The notes under the pieces: generated by a model | What the model was told of the DNA's origin: nothing | The model's database searches: none | The model's input: the letters and a program-made list of their open reading frames with translations, nothing else | Part shown: positions 32,891 through 42,500 of the stretch, in pieces | Layout of the letters: every line of letters begins with the position of its first letter | Position numbering within the stretch: position 1 is the stretch's first letter | Origin: Cryptococcus deneoformans JEC21 | Taxonomy: Eukaryota; Basidiomycota; Tremellomycetes; Tremellales; Cryptococcaceae | Direction: 5' to 3' | DNA: 42,500 nt | Assembly (NCBI RefSeq): GCF_000091045.1 | Contig: NC_006693.1 | Location: 310,799 to 353,298, forward strand | Made by a program: the position numbers and the translations under genes

Positions 32891-33676
32891 TTAAAAGTCA
32901 GTCTTCCTGTTTACAGGAGAAGGCGCTGCTCCAGAGCTTTCGCGGATGGCCACAAAAGATTGTGAAAGCGAAGCAGGTTTCCCTCTATACCAAATCTCAT
33001 GATCAGCAAACATGCTCATAAAAGCAAGGATCATGACAAACTTTGCAAAGTGGCGTTGCTTTGCGTTCGAAAGCTTGGCCGTACAAGGACTTTGGAGTTG
33101 ATCTGTAGGTGAAATTGTAGGTTTGCTATCAAGGTGTCGAGGTGTATAAGCAAGATTTATTCCTCCACAAGAGTATAGAAAAGAAACGACATACTTGGCC
33201 TTTGCAAACTTTTTGGCTAACAGAGCCTTTTGCCCCAGACCAGCCGCAGCACCGTTCGTAGTCATTCCTGGTACAATGTTGGCTGATATAAACCGTCAGT
33301 CGGTTGTAACGTTTCCCACTAGTCACGACCGCCCAAAATCCCAAGACCGATACGTTTACAGCTCAATGCTGCGCCCAAGCAATTTCAATTCCACAAGACC
33401 GCCTACCCGCACAGCACACCCTCCCCTCCCTCCCCGCTTTTCTCACCACACAACATTCACCGAATAATCCTCGCTCGACACTCAATCCTCTCCATTCACC
33501 CATCAATCATCCCGTACCCAGATCCAAAGCCAAGGCTATTTGTACTCACGGTTCGACACTCCCAACGGTTTCGCGGGAATGACCTTGGCCTGATGACTAG
33601 GGTCATGTAGCGGCGTAATGGTGGGTGAAGGCGTGGCGGTGTTCTTGGTAGGCGTGGAGGAGGTAGAGTTGGACAT
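32891..33676 (-). CDS. Protein of unknown function (137-aa model, C-terminus uncertain)
   Basis: The model has three exons (33676-33550, 33282-33195, 33089-32891). The first encodes a Thr/Ser/Pro-rich stretch (SNSTSSTPTKNTATPSPTIT) and the second PNIVPGMTTNGAAAGLGQKA followed by LLAKKFAKA. The third contains KFVMILAFMSMFA, a short hydrophobic stretch. The first intron is 267 nt, long for this genome, with GTGAGT and ATCAG ends. The second exon looks the most protein-like. A separate hydrophobic frame just downstream suggests the real product may be a small tail-anchored membrane protein, but no splice choice I found joins it cleanly from the second exon. A TATA element lies 41 bp upstream of the ATG. 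No family is recognised. Confidence 0.5.
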
Positions 33677-34778
33677 GACTTGGTTTGGTTTAGTCCGCTG
33701 ATGTGCTGACGGGTTGATATATATAGGCAGGGGTGTGAATCTGGGAAGAATGATTGGTGAAAGGGGTGGATGTTTATGTTAGAGCGATTCTAGAACGGTG
33801 GTGGGATGACTCGCGCCTGTTTTTTAAATGGTGTTTTCAGGGTTTTGATTTCCCAGCCCCTTTCGGTAATAACTCTCAACGCCGCGTTGTGGCGCTTTTT
33901 TGGTCGTCATTGCAACCAGCTCTGCAAAACGTAACTTAATTTCAACTTTTGTCGGTGTATCGGTGTATACAAGGCCACGAAAATAAATGGAAAATGATTC
34001 CTTGGCCATAGTGAGTGCAAGATGCTTCGCATGCAGTATAAGAAACAAGCAGGGTATAACCAAACCAAGAGTGGAAATGGCGAGCGACGGTTTGAATTGA
34101 TAAAACTTATAATCATTCCATGGTTGTAACATCTCAAGACTTGCATCCACGATCAATTTGCCTAAATCTTCAAGCTCGATGCGTATTACCAATTTCCAAC
34201 GGCACAGTCCTCGAGTAGTATACGAGTACGCATAACCCATCGACCTTGCCCCCCCACCTCCCCACCAGTGTATAGACTTTAACCTCCCCACCAGCCACAC
34301 TATCATTCGAAAAACCGAACCAACCATTCCCGCCATCGCATCCCCTACACCACCCAGCCTCCGCGCAGTTACAATCATCCGCAAGACAGGCGGATAAAAA
34401 TGAAGAAAAGAAGAAAAGAAAAAGGAAAACGTATGAGTCCAAGAGGGAGGGAGGATAAAAAAGAGAAAAAAGACCCCCTGCTGCTGCTCGATTCGATCAT
34501 CACCGGCGATGAGATCTAAAGAGCAATTTCGGAAAATCTAGCGTTTTCAAAAAACGCTTTTGCGCAGAAAGCAAGTCTTGTTTTCCGTTTTTCTCTTTGA
34601 TCTTGGTTTCAAAACCCATGTTTCCACCGTCGTGATGCGATTGCTTCATTTTGTTTCCCCCCCCCCTTTCCTCTGGATCATCCAATACACATCATCAAGA
34701 ACATCCTTTTTTTTTGATGATGACGAATTTCCTTGGAATGTTTCACGATAGGATAGGATAGGATTAAGAGGCAGAAGA
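33677..34778. other. Intergenic region
   Basis: This 1102-bp stretch separates two minus-strand genes. It holds the TATA element of the 33676 gene near its left end and the 3' end of the PIN-domain gene near its right end, including a run of 11 C at about 34659 and repeats of GATAG at 34747-34763. The minus-strand frame 33824-34384 has no recognisable domain. No RNA gene is seen. Confidence 0.5.
33717..33725 (-). promoter_or_regulatory. TATA element of the 33676 gene
   Basis: The run ATATATATA lies 41 bp upstream of the assigned ATG on the minus strand. Spacing and strand fit a core promoter for this gene. Its closeness to the ATG implies a very short leader. Confidence 0.4.
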
Positions 34779-36919
34779 TTATTTGGGCCGCTGGAGGAGA
34801 ACGACGGGAGGATCGTCATCGATTCGTGGCATTGAACTTTTGCCGTTGCCTTTACCGTTACCACTGCTGGCACCAGCACCAGCATTAGCCCCAGCAGCAC
34901 CAGCAGGAGCGGTGTTGATGGAAGGGAAGAGTTCTGACCCAGGAGTTTGAGACTGACCAGGTCGACCGGGGGGAGGGGGGCGGACAAAGGAATGAGGTCG
35001 TTGGAGGAGTACGAATTCGTTGTCACGGTTTTTCAGTCTTCTTCCGTGACCTTTACCACCGCCTCCTCCGCCACCTCCGCCACCTCCGCCACCACCTCCT
35101 CCTCCACCGCCATGACCATGATGACCTCCTCTCCCTCTCCCAAACCCATGTCCACCGTGACCACCGTGTCCACCATGCCCACCACGACGACCATGTCCAT
35201 GCGCGCCTCGACTCCCATCGGAAAGCTCATCAAACAGAGCCGGAGGTGGAGGTGGTCTGTGATGGCCAAGATGGGGATGGGGATAGTGATGGTGTCCGCC
35301 GCCGCCACCGTCGCGGGGTATACCGTTCTCGAGATGGTGCGCCATCGATGGGTGCAGGGGAAGAGACGGGCGCATTTCGGGATTTGGATGAGGTCTCGTA
35401 TGCATACCCATCCTCAGTCCCATATCCACACCTGACTCGGGAGCAAGCGGTGGAGGGGGTGGTGGACGGTGGTGGTGGTGGAGCCCTTTACTTTGCGGTG
35501 GTGGTACGGGAGGCGGTGGACGTCCGGAGGGAAGAGGAGGAGGTCGGACGAGAAGAGGAGGAGCACGAGGATGATCGCGGGATTTGATTTCCGGTCCAGG
35601 TATGATCGGGCTGGTAGGCGAAGGGAGATGTGAAGGATAAGAGTCGGGAGATGCCTCCCTTGTAGGAGACGGTCTTCGAAGCAGAATCTTGACTTCTCGT
35701 TCGGGCTCTGGTTCCTTCTTGGCTGCTTCTCTATCTCTTCTCTTCCCACCATCCCCTCCCCTCTTTCTTCCTCTTCGCCTTTCGCGCTGTTTTTTCCCTC
35801 CTAAACCGGATGCCTCTACCTCGACATCATCGTCCCTCAAAACTTGCAATGTAAGATCAAACCTTGCGGCTTCCTGCAGGATGACATGTCCCTCTGCCCT
35901 GGCCATATAGTCCAACCCGTCTTTGGCATCGCCGTCCCTCGCGGAAGGCGTCGGCTCGGCACGACCCTGTTCGAGCTCGACGAATACAGGCGGGTTTCCG
36001 ACATACAATATCGGGCCTCTCTCTCGCTCGTACCCATTGTCTTCAGCATCCCATTCCTTCTCCTCGGCATCCATGATTTTCTTGAAATACGCCACACAGG
36101 AAAAGACGGCTTCTACCCATTTTGGCAAATCTTCTTCACCGTCCATGGGCGGGATGGCGAGCTCGTCTACGATAGAATTGACGGAAGCGGTTTCCTTGGC
36201 GCGCTGGAGACGCATGCCGCTGCCCCGTTTGTAGTTTGTACCCGACTGGATGGCAAGTGATGGATCAGATGAAAGGACGTCGTGGAAACGAAGGGCGTGT
36301 TCAATGTATCGGGCCGCTTGACGGGCGGCAACAGCAGTTGCGTTGGATCCTTTTTTTAAAAGATCAAGCGTGCTGATTGCTACAGAATCGCAATCGTTAG
36401 TATGTATGTCAAGTGACTTGTCGTCTCCCAGAAATCGTAAAAATGCTTTTTTTAAACGCACCTTCTGCCGGGATGATCACCTCCCACCCTTTTGCCACCA
36501 ATCGTTTCACAGCATTTTTAGCCCACATCAAAGCTGAAATGTCAACGACGACGACTCTCCAGTCTTCCGCTTCATCGTCCACGTCGATCTCTACGTCGTC
36601 CGGTCTACCGAGATCGTCATTGGGATCCCCGGGTGGCTGTTGTGGTGGCTGTGGCTGCGGCTGCAGCTGCCGAGCACTTGCGTCTGGGCTTCTCGCTGAG
36701 TCTCCGCCCTTTGCTTTCGCCTTGGCCTGCGGGGCGGGAGACTTGATGTGGGCGGCGTTGACCCTGTTCTCAAGCTCTGCGATCTGGTGGTTGAGGTAGG
36801 CCGTGGATAGGGCCTTGTGAAGGGCTGCCTGCCTCGATGCCTGGCGGGGGGCGTCAGCTGGCGGGACGGGCGGGAGTGGCCGGGGATACACTCACTGTGC
36901 CATGCGGCGGCTCGTGCAT
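34779..36919 (-). CDS. PIN-domain protein with a long Pro/Gly/His-rich C-terminal tail
   Basis: Three exons (36919-36896, 36840-36462, 36379-34779) encode 667 aa. The first exon is eight codons (MHEPPHGT). A coiled or helical N-terminal part (LHKALSTAYLNHQIAELENR) precedes a Gln/Pro-rich linker. The PIN fold begins at about residue 103 with VVVVDISALMW, followed by GWEVIIPAEAISTLDLLKKG, giving the first Asp and the Glu of the nuclease site. The later stretch GPILYVGNPPVF stands where PIN nucleases usually carry another Asp, so activity is doubtful. The tail has Arg/Lys-rich, polyproline, His/Gly and poly-Gly (about 20 Gly near 35090) segments. The short motif ILLRRP, VLLQRP, VLLQRP occurs three times, the last at the very C-terminus. 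A role in RNA decay is inference from the PIN fold only. Confidence 0.8.
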
Positions 36920-37113
36920 GCTGTGGCGGGGCGTAAAGGCAAAAGTCCGGAGCCGGTAGACACGAGATATCCGCTAGGATGTGTTTGAATGTATCGTGTG
37001 CAGCGAGTTACGTAACCACACACACTGAGATTTGTCGAAATGTCCCGTGGATGGCTTCTGCCATTTTGACACTGCGCCCTCCATCGCCTCCCCCACTTCC
37101 CCACTTTCCCGCC
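36920..37113. promoter_or_regulatory. Short divergent promoter of the PIN-protein and bL19m genes
   Basis: Only 194 bp separate the two start codons, so both genes must share this promoter region. It is GC-rich on the right side with C-rich runs next to the ribosomal protein gene and has no clear TATA box, as is common for housekeeping genes. Specific factor sites cannot be assigned. Confidence 0.6.
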
Positions 37114-37748
37114 ATGCCCAGCCCCCTCCGCCCGCTCGCACGCGCCCTCCGGCACTTTTCGTCCGCCCCCGCCCGTGCCTCCTGTAAGTGAAACCCCCCC
37201 CTCCCCCCGCCCAGCACTCACCCACCACAGCCTACCCATTCAACCCCTCCGCCATCGCCCGCCCGTCCACCACGCCCCTCCCGCCCCCCCCCGCCCTCCT
37301 GCATCCCAAGAACGGGTGGTCCCTCATCACCCACCTCAACAACGCCGCCGCCCAGTCCCCCTGGGCACACCTCTTCGCCCGCCGCAGCAAAGACCGTCTC
37401 CCCGCCGGCTCCGTCCTCACAGTCATCACCTACAGCGACCCTGCGAGGAAGAGCATCTCCCCCTTCAGCGGCGTCCTGATGGGCACCAAGCGGCGTGGCG
37501 TCGACACGTGCTTCCGCTTGCGCAATATCGTCAACAAGGCCGGCGTCGAGATGACCTTCAAGCTGAATTCACCCATGATCAAGGAGATAAAGGTCGTCAA
37601 GCGGGCGGAAAAGGCAAAGGGACAGCTGAAGGATCTGAAGAGGGCAAAGGTCAACTATCTGCGGGAGAGACCGGCGGTTATGGCGGCTATTGCGAGGGCC
37701 TTGAAGACCGCCAAGCAGAACGAGGCTGCCGCTGGCGAGTCATCATAG
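37114..37748 (+). CDS. Mitochondrial large-subunit ribosomal protein bL19m
   Basis: bL19m is a component of the mitochondrial ribosome large subunit near the subunit interface. Two exons (37114-37183, 37231-37748) encode 195 aa. The N-terminus (MPSPLRPLARALRHFSSAPA) is an Arg-rich presequence without acidic residues. The L19 fold is recognisable in LPAGSVLTVITYSDPARKSI and FSGVLMGTKRRGVDTCFRL, which match the PGD.V.V and F.G..I...G....FT.R blocks of bacterial L19, then RNIVNKAGVEMTFKLNSPMI. The Lys/Ala-rich C-terminal extension is common in fungal forms. The start at 37114 is the first ATG that yields a presequence. Confidence 0.88.
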
Positions 37749-38147
37749 GCAGGGATGTGACGTGCATGTTTTTGTCTAGTTTGGCGTTCGATGCAGTGCA
37801 TTATCATCCATTCCTTGTAAGCCATACATCTCGCCAACCCCCTGCGCGGCTCAAAGGACTCTACTGTAATTCTCACTCGTCAAAAAAAAGGGGTATACTA
37901 ATCCGCCAGCTTTCACAATAAATGGAAATATATAAAATAAAAAGTCTCTGGCACATAATGAGGTAAATGTAGACGAGATGTATATGATAAAAAAAAAAAG
38001 GTAAAACTTGGGATGCAGAAAATGAAGGGTTTTAAAAAAATGAAACAAAGGCATTCGACAATAGTTACAAACGGTGTTTTTCGGCCAATGCACTGATGGA
38101 AAGAAAATAAATCGTGGCGGGGTCGTTGGGAATCTCTTGTTCTAAGG
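37749..38147. other. Region between converging genes
   Basis: This 399-bp AT-rich stretch holds the 3' ends of the bL19m and B56 genes. Poly(A) tracts and AATAAA-like words occur on both strands. No gene is supported. Confidence 0.55.
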
Positions 38148-40723
38148 TTAGGGGTTTGCGTCGTTTTCCAGACTTCGATGATTCTATTTATTTTAAAAAC
38201 AAGGGAAGCGGTTAGTGCAATGGCCCAAGAGAACAGAGAGATGACCAACCTGGAGATCTCGCATGACCCCAGCATCAATGGGCAACACTGATTTTCTCCT
38301 CAAATGGGGTGCAGTCCCGCCCCCGCTCGGGGTGGGACTTGAAGGCGCCTGTCCTTGTTGTCCCAAGAGTTGCGTCGGCGACGTCGGCTATTGAACATGG
38401 GTCAGTCATCCACCCACAGGAAAAAAGAAAAAAAAAAAGGCTTACGCTCAAAGGAGGAGCTCTATCAACCCCCGGATCCGCCACAGGCACCGTCTCCTCC
38501 GCAATCGACCTATCCAACGTGAAACTTTCACTTGGATCAAACCCGTTCGCAGTCATGTCGACCGAAACGTCCATCATCGGTTCGTCCTCGTATGGTTCAG
38601 GGCGGGGTGGTGGGGGTTCTTGTAAGCGTTCGGGAAGGGGTGAAGACGGGTGGGCGGATTCCCAGTTTTGGATCGCTTGCTCGCGAAGTTGCAGCCATTC
38701 GTCATATCGTTCAATAGCTCGATCTGATTCACTATATACAAAGTAAAATGTCAACAACTCTACAGAAAAAAAAAAAGAAAAAAAAAAACTTACGCTTTAC
38801 GTTGCGCTCTATAGTTATTCTGACACTCTTCAAACACTTCCTGATTAATCTCCATAAACAACTTGAGCGCGTTATATACCATGCCATGGATCGTCCTATT
38901 CCAGTGGGTTTTCGAGTTTTGATACAATGCGGGGAAGACGATGGGGAGGATGATACTGATATGTTCGCCCATGAGATTGACAATGTACTCATTGTTCCAG
39001 TAGTACAACGCGCGTTCCGCCACCTATAACAAAACCATTCAGTCAGCTCCCAGTCTTGACAAACTTTGCGGATAATAATAATAAATTACAGACATACCTG
39101 GAAATGCGCGCTATTGATACACCTCGCCAGCTGCACAAACAGCGGCTGCATAATCTTGATAAACTCATTATGCTCAATCACGTCCAAAATCTCCTCCACC
39201 TCATTCAAGAACATGACTTCCTTTGGGGAATTCACCTTGGGCCAGTACCTCAACAGACCCAACACGACTTCTTCTGTGAGAGCAGGATCCTTTTCGAGGA
39301 ACTGGACGACACAGTATGCGAGTTGGGGGTGATAGAGTGCGAGGGATTTAGCCTTGTGCAAGGGAATGAGAGCGCGAGTGAGAAAGGTCTTGTGTTCCTC
39401 CTTGAGGGGGAGGGCGAAACCGTTGATGATTGAGCCGAGAATTTCGAGGAGCTCGGCAATACCGTTATGTCGTTCCGTTTCGTAAACAAATTGGAAAAAG
39501 ACATGGCTTATCGAGCGGCGGATGAATGCTCGTAGATTGAGGAATTTACCATAGATTCGATGAAGCGTTGTTTTCAGGAAATCACGCTCACGAGGATCTT
39601 CACTGTCAAACAACTCGAGAAGTTGGAGAACAAACGACTGGTCGATGTAGCGCTTGCCAATGTTCGTGTTGAAATCCGGACTTTCGACGAATCGGAGGAA
39701 GAATTCGTAAACGATTTGGAGGTGGGGCCAGGCAAGTTCAAGGACAGGTTCGTCTTCCTCTGGGTCAAACGCGTCGCCTGTCGGGTTGACTTGGGGCGGA
39801 ATGGACCTAAACAAGTTTGTTGCAAACTGCAATCAAGAGTATCCAGTCTTAGTGCGGGCCATGGAGCTGCAAGGAAAGCGACTTACCATGCTAACCACTT
39901 CAGGGTAGATGCTTTCTGTGATGACGCCTCTTTGACTCGTAATGTATTCGAGCATCTCGTGTAGCGTCTGTGACTTGATCTGTTTCCCCTCTAGATCACT
40001 ACTGGCATCGTTGAAATCGAAAACAACTCGACACTGTTGCAGTTTCTGGACAAACAGTTCATTCCTTTGCTCGGGCCTCACATCTTCAGTGGTATCAGTC
40101 AGCCTTTGCCAGCAGACAAACAACAGTGCTATAAAAAAAAGACCTACCCGCAAAGTTGGGCAGTTTTTCAATCTCGACCTTTTCCGTCACGTAGAACCTG
40201 CTACTTCTCTGCTTTCGCGGCGTCTTGCCCACGGCCGGGATCGTATCCTTCGGTCCTCTCAACCTGTTCATCGGTCCAACTTTAGGGGGCGTCGGCTGTC
40301 CATCCGCGCCCAGTGTTCTTTCGGGAGAACCATATCTCCCATGCGGGCTGTGCGGAATGGGATCCGATGGCATTTCAGTGTTGATGGGAGGCGGTTGGGG
40401 CGCACCCGAGATCACCACAAGCGGAGGTGCTGGAGAGGTCTTATCGTTTATGGGAGATCGGCGCGGAGTGATGGGCGCGCCGCCCTGGAGTCCGGGCGCA
40501 TCGGAGGCTTGGCGGCTGGGAGAGTTGACAGAGGGAGATGATGGGCCTGAGGATGCTGTCGATTGCTTATGGGCAGGAGGGTTGGGGGACTTTGACTTTT
40601 CGCTGGACTTTGTGCGAGAGAGGTTCTGTGACGGGAGGAAGAATCAGCGGGTGCGCGGGAAAGGCGGAGATGGATTTCGGATGTATAGAAACCACGTACC
40701 ATTGCCTTTTTGAGTCCCTTCAT
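38148..40723 (-). CDS. RTS1: Protein phosphatase 2A regulatory subunit B56 (B', Rts1-like)
   Basis: B56 subunits direct PP2A to its substrates in mitosis and stress. Eight exons: 40723-40700, 40625-40148, 40083-39887, 39826-39098, 39023-38794, 38731-38446, 38387-38250 and 38183-38148, giving 705 aa. The first exon is eight codons (MKGLKKAM). The N-terminal ~150 residues are Ser/Pro-rich with many SP and TP sites. The HEAT-like B56 domain runs from [16 protein letters not shown] through QELF-type [56 protein letters not shown] and [17 protein letters not shown]. The C-terminal tail is Pro/Glu-rich and ends with [19 protein letters not shown], where RRKS is a basophilic kinase consensus. The third exon acceptor (TGAAG at 40084) gives the conserved DVRPEQR start. 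Identification is firm. Confidence 0.93.
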
Positions 40724-41341
40724 GGTGGTAGCAAATGAGCCGAGGTGTTAGAGACGAGAGAAAGAGGGTGGCCGGGAGATGAGCCGCTGCTCAGGGGCTG
40801 TTACGTATGCAGACGTCGCTGACGGACCGCGGTGGATGTAGCGACACGCGGCGAGTAGGCGGTGGGAAACGGGAGCTGCAGGGGACGCGGATGTGGTGGA
40901 CCGGGCTGGCGAGGGTGGGCCAGTGTTTGGCTGCAGGCGATCCTAGCTCGGGCGTAAGTGGTGGGTGGAATTTTGGGGTGGTGGCTGAGACGGTTGACGT
41001 GGGCTGACGGTGGCGATGGTGGCAGGCAGTAGCCGGGATGGGGGACGGTGGCGCGTCAGAAGGAAGCTGGGGTAGGAAGGAAGGAAGACTGGACGGGATG
41101 GAAGGAAGCAGGGGCGCACAGTGGTTGAGCGGGGAGAGCCACACTCACCGAACGACGATGATGAGCAAACACACTCCTCGGCCCATGTGTGGCGCTCCCT
41201 GATCTTTATTTGCTCCCCCACTTGCACAAACCCAACCCGCCGCCAGCCACTCTGCACTCTGCCCTTTCTCTCCGTCGCAGGTCTTCACGAATCCCACCCA
41301 GCACATTGCACCTCACACATACATAACCCACCCGTCTCAAA
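40724..41341. promoter_or_regulatory. Divergent promoter region between B56 and QCR9 genes
   Basis: This 618-bp region drives both neighbours. It is rich in GGTGG- and GGAAGG-type words on the plus strand. Open frames here (40807-41007 and on the minus strand) are composition artefacts. The end next to QCR9 is C-rich and probably leader. No TATA box is evident. Confidence 0.45.
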
Positions 41342-41764
41342 ATGCCCGGATTCCAGGACGTGCGTACTTATATCCACTTTATTCATCATCGACATTCGGA
41401 AACGCCGCATCGCTGACGTCTATGCCCCTTTCTATTCGCCCGTTCAAACAGGTCATCTACAACACCTTCTTCCGACGAAACTCTGTCTTCGTCGCTACCA
41501 CCTTTATTGCCGCCTTCTCCTTCTCCATGGGCTTCGACCTCGCCACCACTGCCTTCTGGGACTCCCACAACCGAGGAGTGAGTCTTTTGGGTTTTTTACA
41601 ACACGGGTCTTTGCGGGAGAAGAGGAAAGTGCCTGGGCATCTCCTGGCTGCCGGATTGGTTTGTTTGTGATGTGCAGCAGCTGACGATCAACCCCAATGA
41701 TTTGCAGAAGCAATGGAAGGACATCCGACACAAGTACATCGAGGCTGCCGGAGACGACGAATAG
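41342..41764 (+). CDS. QCR9: Cytochrome bc1 complex subunit 9 (Qcr9)
   Basis: Qcr9 is a small single-pass subunit of respiratory complex III in the mitochondrial inner membrane. Three exons (41342-41359, 41452-41577, 41708-41764) give 66 aa, the same length as the yeast protein. The sequence shows VIYNTFFRRNSVFVATTFIA, the membrane helix AAFSFSMGFDLATTAFWD, then SHNRGKQWKDIRHKYIE and an acidic end (GDDE). The FFxRNxVFV and HNxGKxWKD patterns are diagnostic. The first exon is six codons, so the ATG depends on correct splicing, and exon lengths confirm the frame. Confidence 0.93.
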
Positions 41765-42374
41765 ATTAATTGTCGGGATGTAGAGCAAGAACGGCGGGCG
41801 GAGGACTGCGCGTCTAACGGTCGGGCAGGACTTGCGGGTGCATCAACAATGCATGGGTTATTCTATCACGATGGTTTGGGTGCGGTTCAGAATGGTATGG
41901 AAAGGTGCTATGATTTGCAAAAGGGTTTTTATGAAAAAGGTCGTGTGTTTTCGGAGGAAGAGATGTCAGGGAGAGGGCCAGCGGGTGATGTCTCGGTAAG
42001 CAAGAAGAGTGCATTGGAAGCGAACGTTGCAATACATGGCTTTGCGTTCTGCACTGTACAGCGTATACCTGAAGGATTGCTGGTCGCTCAAGAACGGGAT
42101 GAAGGCGGGGAGATGAATGAGAGAATCTGGCCAATCAGCGACATGTTTCTGGTGAGCGGGAATGTTGAACGGAGATCGCCGCCGGATCGCCAAGGAAGTC
42201 AATAATAATGCGTCATTTTTGTTGTTTATTCGTTGCTGTGTCGAACCATAACAGTACCGAACCCGATGAGATCTACGATATAAGCTTCAAGTGTGCATGG
42301 AACGACAAACCCAGTCCAATCCCCTGCTGTACTTATACATCCTGTAACTCACTACTGCACCAGTGACTCACAAT
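41765..42374. other. Intergenic region, may contain the first exon of the next gene
   Basis: This 610-bp stretch follows QCR9. The open frame 41849-42205 has no features. An ATG at 42208 opens MRHFCCLFVAVS, which is signal-peptide-like and could be the start exon of the MRH-type gene at the window edge, but the splice to it cannot be fixed from this sequence. Confidence 0.35.
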
Positions 42375-42500
42375 ATGAAAGATAAGCCCTGTACGCTCAC
42401 TCTTGAGGACGGCACACGCTACGACCTCACCCAACTTGCCTCTGCCAAAGCCGACTATGTCACGAATGTCGGAGATATAACTTATGTTTTCAATGTTTGC
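42375..42500 (+). CDS. Probable MRH/ATG27-type lectin-like protein, 5' part only
   Basis: The frame from the ATG at 42375 stays open to the window edge and reads KPCTLTLEDGTRYDLTQL, then ADYVTNVGDITYVFNVC. The order Cys, then YDLTxL, then YxFNVC is that of mannose-6-phosphate receptor homology domains and the related ATG27 and MRL1 sorting receptors, where the two Cys pair. Such proteins need a signal peptide, and none precedes this ATG, so the true start is probably in an upstream exon (possibly 42208) with a splice just before the KPC motif. The rest lies outside the window. Confidence 0.5.
   Translation, partial: MKDKPCTLTLEDGTRYDLTQLASAKADYVTNVGDITYVFNVC

Noticed and set aside
33824..34384. 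186-codon minus-strand open frame
   Set aside because: The composition is not protein-like across its length and no family motif or splice signals support it.
34947..35587. Plus-strand open frames across the PIN gene tail
   Set aside because: They are mirror frames of Gly/Pro/His repeats on the minus strand and show only Thr/Ser/Val low complexity.
37175..37921. 248-codon plus-strand open frame overlapping bL19m
   Set aside because: It is the wrong frame over the bL19m exon, rich in Pro, Arg and His. The bL19 motifs are in the other frame.
1..42500. CRISPR arrays, transposons, inteins or bacterial-type defence genes
   Set aside because: No direct-repeat arrays, terminal inverted repeats, transposase motifs or prokaryotic gene layout were seen. 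All supported genes are intron-bearing fungal genes.

Overview
The window looks like nuclear DNA of a basidiomycete yeast, most likely Cryptococcus or a close tremellalean relative. This is inferred from very high intron density (most introns about 45-80 nt, GT-AG, with CTAAC/CTGAY-like branch points), a gene-dense layout on both strands, and fungal gene content. I found no bacterial operon, phage, transposon, CRISPR array, rRNA or convincing tRNA. I rebuilt exon-intron structures by hand. In every complete model the exon lengths sum to a multiple of three.

Layout, left to right. 1-237: 3' end of an unidentified plus-strand gene. 615-2243 (-): glutaminyl-peptide cyclotransferase. 2642-3174 (+): small putative mitochondrial protein. 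3699-7857 (-): large MHYT-domain membrane protein. 8103-10475 (-): COP9 signalosome subunit 3. 10939-12749 (+): nitronate monooxygenase. 13412-14324 (+): DNA polymerase delta subunit 4. 14801-18639 (+): Zn2Cys6 transcription factor. 20396-20859 (+): 112-aa protein of unknown function. 21320-23736 (-): NRAMP metal transporter. 24928-28814 (-): Pps1-like dual-specificity phosphatase. 29934-30238 (-): 77-aa unknown protein. 31252-32391 (+): dienelactone hydrolase family protein. 32891-33676 (-): unknown protein. 34779-36919 (-): PIN-domain protein with a Gly/His/Pro-rich tail. 37114-37748 (+): mitochondrial ribosomal protein bL19m. 38148-40723 (-): PP2A regulatory subunit B56 (Rts1-like). 41342-41764 (+): cytochrome bc1 subunit Qcr9. 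From about 42375 (+): start of a probable MRH/ATG27-type protein cut by the window edge.

The genes do not form one pathway; this reads as ordinary housekeeping chromosome. The themes are mitochondrial function (small mitochondrial protein, bL19m, Qcr9), protein fate and signalling (glutaminyl cyclase, CSN3, Pps1, B56), DNA replication (Pol delta subunit 4) and metal or membrane functions (NRAMP, MHYT). Several neighbours share short divergent promoters (PIN/bL19m 194 bp, glutaminyl cyclase/2642 gene 398 bp, CSN3/nitronate monooxygenase about 465 bp, B56/Qcr9 618 bp).

I saw no clear new multi-gene system. The best leads are: a stop-free 63-nt intron whose retention would add a membrane segment to a small protein; a PIN protein with a repeated short LLQRP-like motif; a Pps1 protein pairing an active and a degenerate phosphatase domain; and a eukaryotic MHYT sensor-like protein.
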